Source: Sarocladium kiliense (taxonomy: Eukaryota > Ascomycota > Sordariomycetes > Hypocreales > Sarocladiaceae). From it: a stretch of DNA of 64,000 nucleotides. Positions 22,201 through 33,630 of this stretch are shown piece after piece (position 1 is the first letter of the stretch; every line of letters begins with the position of its first letter). The position numbers were made by a program, and so were the translations under genes. Location: contig JAUZTG010000041.1 in assembly GCA_030734395.1 (NCBI GenBank), positions 310,001 to 374,000 on the forward strand, given 5' to 3'. Under the pieces are notes generated by a model. That model saw only the letters and a list, made by a program, of their open reading frames with translations. It did not search any database and was not told the origin of the DNA.

Positions 22201-23398
22201 TTGCTTGCTCCGCAACAGAATCTCCGTCGTGCCCAAGCTGCCTGCGCCGAGGAAGACCAACTTCTTTGCATGCACCCACATCAAGTCCTCTTGGAAGCCC
22301 TCGAAGCGATCTCTTTTGCTTCCGTGCCAGGAGAAGTACACAATGTATCCATCCCGGTCACGGGCTTTGGCGACGTGTCGCACCTCACACTCGCAGAACA
22401 TCTCGGCACCCCAGTTCCAGGCGTCGCTGAGATAATTCACCAGGGTGGTGGACTTGCTCCCGTCGTTGATGCCTGTGGCGTCCATTCCCGTGAGGGTAGA
22501 CGCTTTCATGGGGACTCCGGTGCTGTTGGGACCATTGTGGAAGCGGGTAGTCTGCTTGACGCGGTAGAAGTTATCTTGCAGGCCAAGACTCTCGGCTTGC
22601 TTCTTCAGAAGATTCGCTTTGGCGAGCTCTGGATACGTCGAAGGGTATTCCACAGGCTCAAGTACGCCCATCGCGCGATCATAGTCTGATACACATCAGT
22701 AAGTGGTTGTGACGAGAACGACAGAAGGCAGTTTCGAGGAAAGACGTACACTTTCTCCACTTCTCTTTTCCTCTTAGCTCTTTAGGCCATACGTTCATCT
22801 CCAGAACCTCCGGCGTACATTCCAAAAACACATTTGCATTGACCAGGCTGCCGCCGCCGAGACCGTTGCCCACGAACGCATTCTGCCCGTCGCCCATCAT
22901 GAAGTGATACAGCCCGGTCGGGTTACCGCCACCAACGACTTTGCCAGGTATGCTTCGCCGGTCTCCCGGTGCAAATTCGCCGCTGATGCGGATCTCTTTG
23001 GCTGCATCCGTCAACCGCTCGGGAAACTCGCCTGGCCAACGCTCGAGTCCACGCTCAAGGACGCAGACCGATTGCCGACCACGGGCCATTCGACTGGCGG
23101 CTACGCTGCCACCATAACCAGTGCCAATAACGACAGCGTCATACGACGAGCGCATCAGCTGGATTGGCAGCGAGATTCGCGGAAATTTGCGGTCTGGTCT
23201 TGGTGCTGGGGTTAGGCTGACCCCTTCATCAGTCAGAGGCGTGGCCGTCGCACTGGCTGCCGCTTCGCTTTGCGCAAAATTCTTGAAGAAAGGGTCATCT
23301 TCATGGAGAGTCGAGCCAGTATAGGAGTTTGGAGGGGTTTTCTTTAAATTTCCCGGATCGAGCAAGGCCGCGCTGGGCGGCGTGCGGCTCTCGTCCAT
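19229..23398 (-). CDS. Bifunctional GMC (cholesterol-oxidase-like) oxidoreductase fused to alpha/beta hydrolase
   Basis: A single 1263-residue model in eight exons: 23398-22750, 22685-22133, 22081-21750, 21693-21507, 21450-21212, 21159-20908, 20856-19680 and 19631-19229. All seven introns are 48-64 bases and keep the frame. Residues 86-100 (YDAVVIGTGYGGSVA) form the FAD-binding Rossmann motif. GGGSLVNANVFLECTPEVL and the late H572-A-I-G-G segment fit the cholesterol-oxidase branch of the GMC family. After about residue 740 comes a linker domain, then an alpha/beta hydrolase. Its nucleophile elbow reads AHCAGS, with Cys1028 where serine is usual, and GKGHLDAW supplies a candidate catalytic His1235. 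No signal peptide. It probably oxidises and then hydrolyses a sterol-like or other hydrophobic alcohol; that chemistry is inference. It lies head to head with a P450. Confidence 0.85.
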
Positions 23399-24160
23399 GG
23401 CAGCTTCTGCTCGTGCGCTCAATGAGAATCACCAGGATGCTAACTTGAGCTGAACAGGAGAAGATAGATTCCAAGGTGATCTAGATCCAAGAGCGGTTGA
23501 GAGTCAAGCCGATTTACAGCAAGTAACAGGCAGCTTACTTAAAAGCTCAGAAACAAAGTAATATTTTAACGTTCAAGCGCCTCGGAAACGCCGACTTGGG
23601 GATTTTAACATCGATCACCCTGAAGCTGCATTGGAATCAGCACCTCAGCCACCGATGATTATCCCGCCGCGATTGGACGCCGTATAAGCCACCACAAGGA
23701 TACTTGACCACCTTTGAGTTCTTCTTTCAGCGCCACCCAGGCTGTCATCAACCATTATCTACGCAGCTGAGCGAAGGGAGCAGCTCATAAGCTACCGCCA
23801 GTAATCATGTCGTAAGCCTAAGCCCCCCTTCACTTTGGAGGCTGGTCATCTCGTCTTCCTTCTTATGCAACGTGAGAGGTTCTCGGCCATTCGGCGGGCT
23901 GCCCAGCATACCCACCACCACCACAGCCGTAAGCCACGGGCTGACGGCAGAATTCCGGACGGTTCAATCTGGAGACTCGGGGGCGTGGGAGCGGCGGTCA
24001 GCATGTGTGCGCAGCTGAGACCTTGGCGTACCCTGGCATGTGACGGGACGTCGCAACTACTCGCGCCTTACCTTACCAGGTTGAGTTCACGGTCCAGACC
24101 ATGCGTCGACATTTGCAGTCTCGGCATGCGTTCTGTCAGACCTCCTGGCGGTCTGCTATG

Positions 24161-24197
24161 CGAGGCCGAGGATGGATTATATAATCCGAGCCTCGTT
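24161..24197. repeat. Palindromic element
   Basis: GGATTATATAATCC (24174-24187) is a perfect palindrome. It is flanked on the left by CGAGGCCGAGGAT and on the right by GAGCCTCG, extending an imperfect dyad to about 37 bases. Confidence 0.6.
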
Positions 24198-24410
24198 ATA
24201 ATGCCTCGCTTCTCGGAATAATAAATAAACCGGGGCATATGAAAATAACCCCTTAAAATAGAGAAACGGAAGGGCGAGAGGAGAGAGAGAGAACAGGAAC
24301 ACATCAATCAACCAATCAAATCAATTGTGCACAGGTGAAATCTAACAGATCCTTATAGCCTAGAGGAGGGGATTTGTGCCTGTGGCGTAACACACAGTAT
24401 AATACTCCAT

Positions 24411-24472
24411 ATAAGTAACTATGCGGTGGCCTAAGCGGGCGCCTGAAATAAAGCTAGTTACTTATCTTAGGC
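24411..24472. repeat. Interlocked inverted repeats
   Basis: ATAAGTAACT (24411-24420) pairs with AGTTACTTAT (24456-24465), and GCCTAAG (24429-24435) pairs with CTTAGGC (24466-24472). The two stems are interleaved rather than nested. Confidence 0.5.
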
Positions 24473-25298
24473 TTTAATTACCCTGGCTTACCTTGATATC
24501 GTATTTTGCTTAGGTTAAAGCACCGCTAGCTCAGGTTCCACGCTAGAAACGGGTTTGGCCGGCAAGGTTTATTGGGGATGACTATAGAGGTAGCCTTGGA
24601 CATTGGACATTGAATCTCGTCTATAGGACTCTTCCTCTTAGGCAGTCATTTGGCGAGTTAGAGAAGCCTGCTGGCGACCTGAGGTGTGTCGTCACATATA
24701 CTCGCGTCGCAGCTGGTGATTGCTTCCGCATGGTCCCAAGGTAGGACTTCGAAATTCTGACCGTCCACGCAAGTTATCGACGCTGAGTGTTTGCAGTGGG
24801 GAAATCTGAGGACTTGAAAAATATGCAGTTCCGTCATCTTGGTCAGTACGTTATGTGATACCTAGCTTCGTCTTCATTTCCTGGATCTATTCGGACCTTG
24901 ACAGTACTGGTGGAATAAGGTAAGGTAGCGGCTCAATTTTGACGCGACTAGATCCCGGAGAACCACGTTGCGACGATAATTATGAACGCGTTGCGATTCC
25001 AGAAGGGGAAATCTGCTGCAATACGGGCTTCCCACGATGGGTATTCACAGGCATGGCCCGTTACGAGGATCCAATAGGAGGCCAAGCTTGACGAGAGGCA
25101 TCGGCAACACCTTGTCCACAGTCAGCACTAGGCCAACTAGAACCAGCGCCAGATTTCGCGGCGATATCAAGACCGACAATATTCTCCTAGTATAAGATAT
25201 CACCGTTCACCCTGTCCACTCGAGGCAATCCGTTCATGTTGTTTTCTTCAACCCTTCACCTATTTCCGGACCTGTGCACGCGGTCGACACCACACACA

Positions 25299-27019
25299 AT
25301 GTCATGGCTCACCATCCTGGCCACCGCGCCATTATTACTCGCAACAGCCTTTGGCTTGCACACTTCATACTGCATCTTCCGGAACTACCAGCTCGCCAGA
25401 ACAATAGGTGTACCGATCCGAATCATCCCAATCAGCCCAATGAATCCATTCTGGGCCCTCATCGATCGGAAGATCATGATCTTTTTGCGTAGGTATATTG
25501 GAGACAACTCATTCACGCGCTTCAACTGGCGAGGATGGGAAATCCGCGATCGCTATCGTTCATTTCAGGAAATGGGCGATGTTTGGATCCTCGTCAATCC
25601 GTTCAAGAATTGGCTTTATGTCAATGACCCGGATGCACTCATGTCGGTCTTCAGGCGTGGCGCAGACTTCCCACGTCCTGCGTGGATGAATGGTAAGTTC
25701 TACTACTGACGAAAAGGCACATTTCCTTACTGATACTTGCCGTAGAGATGCTTCAGGTCTTCGGACCCAACATCGCTGCCTCTGAGGGCGAAGCGTGGAG
25801 AACACAACGAAAAGTCATCACACGCTCGTTCAATGAGCAGAACAACGAAATTGTGTGGAATGAGTCACTCACACTCAGTAGCGACATGGTCGATTATTGG
25901 GTGAAGCAAGGGCCAGTTGAGAACTCAGATGAAGACTTGCGCACGCTGTCTCTAAACATTCTCTCAAGAGCGGGCTTTGGCAAGTCTGCCAAATTTGTGG
26001 GACACAAAGACTCCATATTGAGCGATTCACGATCCGGGTCTACTTATAAAGACTCCCTGAAGCATGTTCTCGAGAATCTGGTCCTGATCCTGGCTCTCGG
26101 TCCGAAAACCTTGGAAACACTGTCGCGTTACTGGCTACCAGCCAGCCTGCGCAAAGTGCACGAGGCAGTCGTGACATTCCAGTCTCTCATGACAGAGATG
26201 TACGAGCAAGAGAAGTCCCGCGCAGGGAGCGAAGTAGTCGACAATAATCTAATGACACAATTCGTCAGGGCCTCCCAAGGTGGTCCAGGTACACAAGGGA
26301 CCATGACCGAGCGTGAGATCTATGGCAACCTGTTCACGGTCAACTTTGCCGGCCACGATACTACTTCCCATACCTTTACATATGCCGTGTATTTCCTCGC
26401 TGCTCACCCTGAGGTGCAAGAATGGCTTGCAGAGGAGGTCAATGGCGTTCTTCAAGGCCGCGACGCAACGGAGTTGGATTACAAGACAGATTTCCCCAAG
26501 TTGAAGCGATGTCTGGCAGTAATGCTAGAGTGTCTTCGACTATACACCCCAGTCCCTCCCTCAAAGTGGACCGGCGACAAGGCACAGTCCCTAATGGTCG
26601 GAGACAGAACCATCAACATGCCGCCAGAAACAATGGTAATGGCAGCATACGGCGCAGTTATGACCGATCCTCGATGGTGGGGACCTGACGGCCTTGACTG
26701 GCGACCCTCACGCTGGATCCGGCAGAAAAATGACGGCCTGGAAGACATCGACATGCATCAACGCGGGGCTTTCATCGGCTGGTCGGAGGGAACGCGTGAC
26801 TGCCCGGGAAAGAAATTCAGCCAGGCGGAGTTCGTGGCGACGATGGCGGTGCTGTTCTCGAAGTGGAGGGTTGAGCCGGTGAAGATGCCTGGAGAAAGCG
26901 CCGAGGAGGCGAGAAAGAGGGTGATCAAGCTGATCGAGGACGAGTCTGGGTATGTCCTGTTGCTACAAATGTTGCATCCCGAGAGGGCACCTTTGGTGTG
27001 GACAAGGGTGGATTCATGA
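25299..27019 (+). CDS. Cytochrome P450 monooxygenase
   Basis: Membrane-anchored haem enzyme of 555 residues in two exons, 25299-25692 and 25746-27019, with a 53-base intron. A hydrophobic N-terminal anchor (LTILATAPLLLATAFGL) is followed by the catalytic domain. Visible motifs are the I-helix oxygen-binding AGHDTTSH, the K-helix ExxR (ECLRLYT), a PERF-like WRPSRW, and the haem loop WSEGTRDCPGK with ligand C484. The haem loop has Trp at the usual first Phe position. An in-frame ATG at 25236 would add 21 residues; 25299 is preferred because the anchor then starts directly. Divergent from the GMC-hydrolase fusion, so shared regulation is possible. Substrate unknown. Confidence 0.92.
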
Positions 27020-28236
27020 GACTAGCTGCGGACTTCGATAGACAGGCTCTGAATCATCAGTTCCGAGCGGAACATCCCTTCCGGCAACGTCGGCGATGCC
27101 ATTGGCATGCAAGCTGTCACGATGTGCCAGAAATTGCGACAGATGGGCAAAGGAAGGGCGGACCTGGGAGCTAGAGTCTTGAGTTGCTACCCTAAGCAGA
27201 TACGACCTACGCAGTCGCGTTGCGTCTACGGTCTAGGGCACTAAATCTCTTGGGAATGAATTGTTCATGGTAGAGAATCATAGCAATACCTCAAGTGGCT
27301 CTCATCAACTTCCGTTGCCGCTCGAGTCCTGTGCAAACGCTGTCCAGGGACACGAAGGTGGTTGTCCGTCCCAGCTTTCAAGGGTCGGCTGTTTGTGGAA
27401 AAAACTAAATGAAGGAAAATAGGGACCCAACATCAGAATGAGAACATAGAGCAGCATCGTTTGCAGGAATGAGGCGTTGGAGACATAGTTTACAAGTCAA
27501 AAGTGCTAAAGCCTAGATAACATGCAACGACGAAACTTCAGTTACCTAGACGTTGGCGAAGTCTACCTTATTCGCTGTGCATTCTGAAATGAGTCCGCTC
27601 GGATAGCTATGAAAAGCCTCAAACAATTACAGCTGTGTAGGGAATCAGTTATCAGCGCCCCGATCTTGATGTTGTGTCTCTAAAGAACCTGCCGCCCCCC
27701 CCCCCCGGATCAGGCTGAGGACTTTTCGCTGCAAGGTATTCATGCCTTGAGCGAGCGGACCATCGGCCAGCCTGCTTGTGCATAAGCGAATGCCATGTCT
27801 TGAAATGCAAGAACGGAAAATGGACCCAGCCAATTAGACATTTGGCCCTTGGGGAATTAGCTTCCGGCTTGGTATTGTGGAGATTACCGAAACCCCAGAT
27901 TTGCGCCGTTGGATTCCTGAAGGCTGGAATGCATTATTGAATTAAACCGAGATTCTCTAGCTTCATGGGGGTTTTCTGTTCGCGGGAGGATAGACCTTCG
28001 CTCCGGCAACTTCCAGCTTAGTCTAGCTGAGTCTGGGGAACGCCGATGGTCCGACCCAATTCGGAGTGTGTTTACTGTATCATGCTTTTTTATAAATATC
28101 GCAAGGTGTTGGCTGTACAGCTTACGAGGGACTCTCTCTAAGCACACTACTTCACTTCATTTGACCAGATCTCCTTACACTCGCTTATCACTATCAAACT
28201 ATTTCATAAAAGACACATTCTCTAATATCAGACATA
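27020..28236. other. Intergenic region
   Basis: No gene supported. It contains a run of 12 C at 27695-27706 and, near the right end, the TATA-like element of the next gene. A minus-strand open frame at 27645-27833 crosses the C run and is not convincing. Confidence 0.5.
28091..28097 (+). promoter_or_regulatory. TATA box of the repeat-domain secreted protein gene
   Basis: TATAAAT preceded by a T run, 146 bases before the ATG at 28237. Confidence 0.5.
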
Positions 28237-28719
28237 ATGAAGGTCTCTACTGCCATCCCTGTTCTCGCCGCCGTCGGCATGGCCTCTGCCCAGAGCTGCC
28301 CTGCCCCCGGCGAGACCAACGCTGCTGGCGACTACAGCTGCAGCCCTGCCCACGAGTATCCCGATGGCCAACTCTGCGTCCTGAAGGCTGGCTGCTACTA
28401 CCTCGAGGGCACTGGCGCTATCGTTCCTACTACAACCGGCTCCGCTGCGCCGACGACCACTGCCTCGTGCCCTGCCGCCGGCGAGACCAACTCTGCTGGC
28501 GATTACAGCTGCAACCCGGCTCACCAATACCCCGATGGCCAGCTTTGTGTGCTGAAGGATGGCTGCTACTATCTTGAGGGCACCGGCCTCCTTACTTCAA
28601 CTCATACTACCGGTCCTACTGTTGCCCCTGAGCCTACCGTCGTGACAGCTGGAGGTGCTCACCAGACCGCGCTCGGTGGACTCGCCGCAGCTATGGGCTT
28701 TGTTGCCGCTCTGCTGTAA
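28237..28719 (+). CDS. Small secreted, probably GPI-anchored protein with two cysteine-rich repeats
   Basis: Intronless, 160 residues. Residues 1-19 form a signal peptide ending at Ala-Gln. Two near-identical modules follow, at about 20-60 and 77-117. Each reads SCPAxGETNxAGDYSC, then PAHxYPDGQLCVLK, then GCYYLEGTG, with four cysteines. A Thr/Ser/Pro-rich linker joins them. The C-terminus has a small-residue site (TAGG near 137-140) and a hydrophobic tail ending FVAALL, typical of GPI addition. The codons in the module are strongly C-ending. It is probably a cell-wall or surface protein; no enzymatic role is visible. Convergent with the oxidoreductase gene downstream. Confidence 0.85.
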   Translation: MKVSTAIPVLAAVGMASAQSCPAPGETNAAGDYSCSPAHEYPDGQLCVLKAGCYYLEGTGAIVPTTTGSAAPTTTASCPAAGETNSAGDYSCNPAHQYPDGQLCVLKDGCYYLEGTGLLTSTHTTGPTVAPEPTVVTAGGAHQTALGGLAAAMGFVAALL

Positions 28720-28995
28720 TTACTTCCAGGATTACTATAGAAAGTGACAAACACTGAATATCTAATTCATAATACATGGCGTAAAAAACGTTCCTGTATG
28801 TGCACATGTAGTCATAGACGGATGTGGTCGACGAAAAGAAACCTGTTCACCGGAGTCTCAGCTCAGACGTATGCGGTGTAGTATAATCTGCATCGGGTGC
28901 AAAAGATGGAACCGACAAAGATGTCATCCCTGAGGTCGAACGAAGATTCACAAGCAATCCACCGTCGTAGCATCTATGTTCATCTATTCGAATCA

Positions 28996-30538
28996 TCATA
29001 TCTCAAATACATCGTCGACATTGACAACTTGACCAGTCGCGATCGACTTATTAGCAGCAATACCCGTCAAGATCGAAAGAGCGCCATCAACATGGCTGGC
29101 AGCTCGCATATATTCGTCCGTGACCGTCTGGCCCGCAAACAGGTCCGCAAGAAGAACCGTATCGCCACCACCATGAGCACCAACGCCTTCCGGAATAGCA
29201 ATCTCCTCAGGCTTACCGAGAAGTGGGCGGAGCAGAAGTGTGGTCTTCTCGATGCTGCCCTCTTTGGCCTGATCACCGCCCGAGTTCACATAGCTGTTCT
29301 CCACGACCTCCATCTCCAGTCTACCACCTGTGCCGTTGAAACTGACGCGGAAGCCCTCCCATGGTGCGTAGGCCGTCAAAGAGTATGTTAGAACGGCGCC
29401 GTTCTTGTAGCGAACTGTAGGCAACGCGAGTTAGCACTTTTCTGCCTTGGGCTGTCTCAGTCTGTGTCCAATCGACTAACCTAGAAGATTCATCGTGTCT
29501 TCAATACTGATGCCGTCAGAAAAGACAGACTGGTCACGATAATAGGCATCTTCATGCTCTGCGTCAAGATACATGGCCTTCAGCTGCTCATTGTCCGCCA
29601 AGTGGAGAGCGAAAGGATCGTCTTTGGCTGCTGCGGCGCCATGCGCACGCGAATACATGGCCGCTGCGGGAACGCCACGCTTTTCTGCATTTTCTCGGCC
29701 GTAGAACTTGAGATCTCCCTGAGCATATACGGTCGCAGGCCGTGTTTGAAGCCTATTTAATCAGAGCCGCATTAGTACTGCTTGCGAGACATGGAATCGG
29801 GAAGCCGTCCGCGTCAGCAAATCAAGACGTACCAGAAGTTGACAAGATCAAAATGATGTGTCGACTTGTGTACCAAAAGACCGCCACTGTTTCGCTTATC
29901 GCGATGCCATCGACGGAAGTAATCGGCTCCGTGGCTTGTGTTCAGCATCCACTCGAAGTGAACGCTGGTGACCTCTCCAATGGCGCCCGATCGGATCAAC
30001 TCGGCTACCTTGGTGTTGTGCGGTGCGTAACGATAGTTGAACGTAACCCGAACCTAATTATGTCAGATTCGAGCGTAGAATGCAGCCAGCGCGACGCAAA
30101 AGGAACGTAGGAGTAGACTGCGTTTGTAGGCCGGGAACTTACTTGCTTGCCTGTCCTTTGCACAGCATCAAAGATGGCTTGTGTGCGAGGCACGTCAATC
30201 GTCATTGGCTTTTCCGTGATGACATTGCAACCCAGCTCCAGAGCGCGAATAATGTAGGTATGATGGGTCCGGTCAATGGTGGTGACGATAACTTCATCAG
30301 GCTTGGTCTCACTAATCATCCGGTCGAAGTCTGTTTCTGAATAGGTCGGGACAGCGAAGTGGCCCATGGATTCAAGCTTGGAGTTGGCATAGCTCATTCG
30401 AGTTGCGTTGGTGTCGCATAGACCGACAATGCACGATGTTTGCGCATAGTCTTGAGCGATAGCTGTGTAGAAGAAGATGGCACGACCACCAGCGCCGACA
30501 ATCGCGTAACGCTTTTTGCTGTCTGTGATCGACGCCAT
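28996..30538 (-). CDS. Gfo/Idh/MocA family NAD(P)-dependent oxidoreductase
   Basis: Predicted 435 residues in four exons: 30538-30143, 30053-29833, 29752-29481 and 29414-28996. Introns are 89, 80 and 66 bases. The N-terminal Rossmann fold shows YAIVGAGGRAIFF, and VITEKPMTIDV carries the family EKP motif. The second exon contains FNYRYAPHNTKVAELI and HFEWMLNTSHGADYFRRW, part of the substrate domain, and HKSTHHFDLVNFW supplies likely catalytic histidines. These enzymes act on sugars, inositols or their derivatives; the substrate here is not readable. No signal peptide, so probably cytosolic. It lies head to head with a Dal5-type transporter 1.0 kb away, suggesting uptake and catabolism of one compound. 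Confidence 0.9.
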
Positions 30539-31556
30539 CGCAGATGTTCGTGAATGTGCTCCTGTTGGGTAGCTTCAGCACTGTGTCACGGAGTAGGTCT
30601 GACTCTTAGGAGGAAATTCGCGACAAGCAAGCTATGATATGCTCAGACGACCTTGAGGAACCCAGTTGGACTGATGTCAGACAGAGAAGTTATCTGGCCA
30701 AGCATTGCTAACCATGTCGGTAAAGACAACGCTTCGCCGAGACCGGCTTCACTTCAATTGCGCAGTGTGCTCGGGGCGTGGGAAATGCTCCAAAAGATCG
30801 GACAGTTCCCGGTCGGATAAGCGATTGACCCCTCAAAATGAGCAGCTTCTCCATCTTACTCCAGCTTTCAGGCTCCAACTTTGGTGGAACCTGGGGGCTT
30901 TGGTGTTTGTGGAGCGGGTTATAGACGGGGAACAGTTAAGGCTACCAGCGATGACTACCACAGCCAGGACAAAGAAGACTATCCTTGGGGGGGTCTCCTA
31001 CTCCAAGTACACTCCGCATACCCTGGTATCCTAGTCTCGCACCCAGTCGTCTTACATAGCTCTGCTAGAATCCCGTCGTATCGCCGATAGATTCCCGGGT
31101 CCCCTGCGAAAGAAAGGCACCCGGTCTCGATAACCATCCCGCGTCATGTACTAAGGTGGATACACTCCATGTGGGCTTGGTGCTGCAAGGCCGACTCAGA
31201 CACGAGGCTAGTCTGACGAAACAGTAACCAGGTATAGAATGGATTCTGTGGAAAATTGCGGATAAGGACATGCGAAATGACCTGCTATGGAACTGCATTG
31301 TAGTCAATCTGGGGTCAATTGATAGGTGCGGTGCTAGAGATCAACCATGGCCACGCGGTGTTATCCGGCACGTGAGATGCCAGGGTCGGACTCCCAGTAT
31401 AGAAGACGAACTCGTTTATACAAGCTGTTCGGCACATTCTGCAATCGATAGTTGAAGCAATCAATCTTCTTTGTTATCTCTCTCACAGAACCTGGATCTG
31501 TCGCTTCTTACAACCTTTTCACTGCCCTCTGTATCGAAAGCATCAACGCTGGCAAG
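30539..31556. other. Divergent promoter region, oxidoreductase and transporter
   Basis: No gene supported. About 1.0 kb separates the two ATGs. The segment holds several CGG/CCG triplets and a GTTTATAC element near 31414. No long repeat seen. Confidence 0.5.
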
Positions 31557-33293
31557 ATGGCCTCAGAAACTGTTCGCCCAGGCGATGACACCATTACGCC
31601 CGTCCAACATACGTCTGAGAATGCTCCAAAGCTCGGTGTTAAGGCAGACAAAGCTGCTGACTTCATCGCCACGCATGGGATAACCACCTTCGACTATGAA
31701 GAAGAGCGACGCGTCCTCAGACAGATCGACATGCGCATCTTGCCGCTTATTCTCGGAGCCTACTTCTTCCAGCAACTTGACAAGTCCTCGCTGTCTTATG
31801 TCTCCATATTTGGCATTGTAGAGGATGCGAATCTTCAAGGCAAGGAGTACTCGTGGTTGAGCTCCATCTTGTACATCGCTCAGTTGGTCTTTCAGCCTCT
31901 GGCAGCCTGGCTGCTAGTCAGATTCCCGACGGGAAAAGTCATTGGCATTGCAATCTTGTGCTGGGGAACCAGTGCAGCGCTGATGGCAGCTGTAAGTTCA
32001 TGTTCCACATGAGACGATTTATCGGGTGCAAAGCTGACCCTGCTAGTGCACCAACTTCAAGTCGCTTTTGGCTCTGCGATTTCTTTTGGGCTCCTTCGAG
32101 GCTATGATTGCCCCATCGTGTCTGGCTGTCACGCAAATGTGGTGGCGCCGATCCGAGCAGACCTTGAGGACTTCATACTGGAATGCGATGAACGGCGTTA
32201 CCTTCATTGTGGGTAGTCTCATGACCTACGGACTCGGCCATATCGAATCGGACAAGATCTACCGTTACCAGACCATCTTCATCTTCTGTGGCGTCACAAC
32301 AGTCATCTTTGGAGTCATTTTCCTCTGGTTGATGCCTGACTCTCCTATGGAAGCCAAGTTCATGGATGAGCGGTCACAGCAAATTGCAGTCGAGCGTCTT
32401 CGCGCCAATCAAATGGGAGTCGCTAGCCGTGACTGGAAATGGAGTCATGCTCTAGAGACAGCCATGGATGTTAAGACCTACCTTTGGTTCATTATCATTA
32501 CTGCTATATCGTAAGTTACAACTCTTTATGTCACTCCAGCTATACATCAAGAACTGACGTCCTCTACTACAGTATCGCTTCTGGCGGAATCGGTGCGTTT
32601 GGAAACCTTATTGTTCGAGACTTTGGATACACAAACTTTACTGCCATCCTGTTCTCGATGCCGGTCGGTGTCATCCAGATCCTCTCAATCTTGACATCCG
32701 CATGGATTGCCTCAAAGACAGGACGCAAAGGCTTTGTGATAACTGGTCTGGCTTGTTTGCCGACTACTGGAGTTCTGATCATGATTCTCGTTCCTCGCAA
32801 CGGATCGAACAAGGGCGTTCTACTCCTGGGATACTATCTCGTGCAGTGCCTAGGGGCCATCACGCCCATGGTGTACACATGGTCAGCTCAAAACACTGCC
32901 GGTGATACGAAGAAGAAGACAAGTTCAGCTGTTATGTTCATGGGCATGTGCACTGGTAACATCATCGGCCCCCTGCTTTATAACACCAAGGACGCCCCGA
33001 CCTACCGACCAGGTCTCATCTCCAATCTCGTCATTTTTGTGCTTGTTGGAGCCATGGGTCTTCTCATTCCCCTCTATCTTATGGCTCTGAACCGATGGCA
33101 CGCTAAGAAGCGTGAGGAGATGGGCAAGCGTGCTGTCATCATCGATGAGTCCATGCTTCAGAAGAAAGACATGCAGAACAGGAAGGACGTTGAGATTGAG
33201 ATGACAGAAAACAGGACGAGGGCCGTGGAGGATGATAATGGCCTTTTGGACACAACTGATCTGAAGAACGAGGACTTCATCTACGTTTACTAG
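31557..33293 (+). CDS. MFS transporter, Dal5-type anion:cation symporter family
   Basis: Plasma-membrane permease of 539 residues in three exons: 31557-31991, 32047-32510 and 32573-33293. Introns are 55 and 62 bases. A polar N-terminus is followed by about 12 hydrophobic segments. ILPLILGAYFFQQLDKSSLSY, SSILYIAQLVFQPLAAWLL and RFLLGSFEAMIAPSCLAVTQ are typical of allantoate/nicotinate-type permeases (ACS family). A central charged loop follows the sixth segment (MPDSPMEAKFMDERSQQ). The C-terminal tail is long and acidic. The substrate is probably an organic anion or sugar acid; the divergent Gfo/Idh gene supports a shared catabolic role. Confidence 0.9.
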
Positions 33294-33611
33294 ACATGGC
33301 AAGCTTCGGTTGAGACGCGAGAGGCCTCTCTCACTCCGATATTCGTAGACAACAAACTTGAACCAAGGCTCATTGAGATACTTGGCAGCACCTCATATGT
33401 AGTCTCCATAGCATCCTTTGGCTTCAGAATGTAGCTTCTGTCTATACCATCTTTGGAATGCTTGCACTTTATGATTAGCTTCTAGAACTGATTATATTCC
33501 CGTGTTTTCATGAATGTGTTCCTCCCTATTGGCAACGGTAGCTCATAATGACACAAATACTGGAAAAGTAATACCGATACTAGTACGAGATCGTGATCCA
33601 AACTTCCAGAG

Positions 33612-33630
33612 TTCACTTCGATGAAGTGAA
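33612..33630. repeat. Short perfect hairpin
   Basis: TTCACTTC and GAAGTGAA flank a three-base loop, 320 bases past the transporter stop codon. It could lie in the 3' untranslated region. Confidence 0.4.

Larger units (their letters stand above)
23399..25298. other. 1.9-kb divergent region between the fusion gene and the P450
   Basis: No supportable gene. A central segment (about 24160-24560) is AT-rich and carries a perfect 14-base palindrome and interlocked inverted repeats, suggesting a small decayed mobile element. The two ends should contain the promoters of the flanking divergent genes. Confidence 0.5.

Noticed and set aside
27695..27706. Run of 12 C as a regulatory element
   Set aside because: A homopolymer alone is not evidence of function and may vary or be an assembly artefact.
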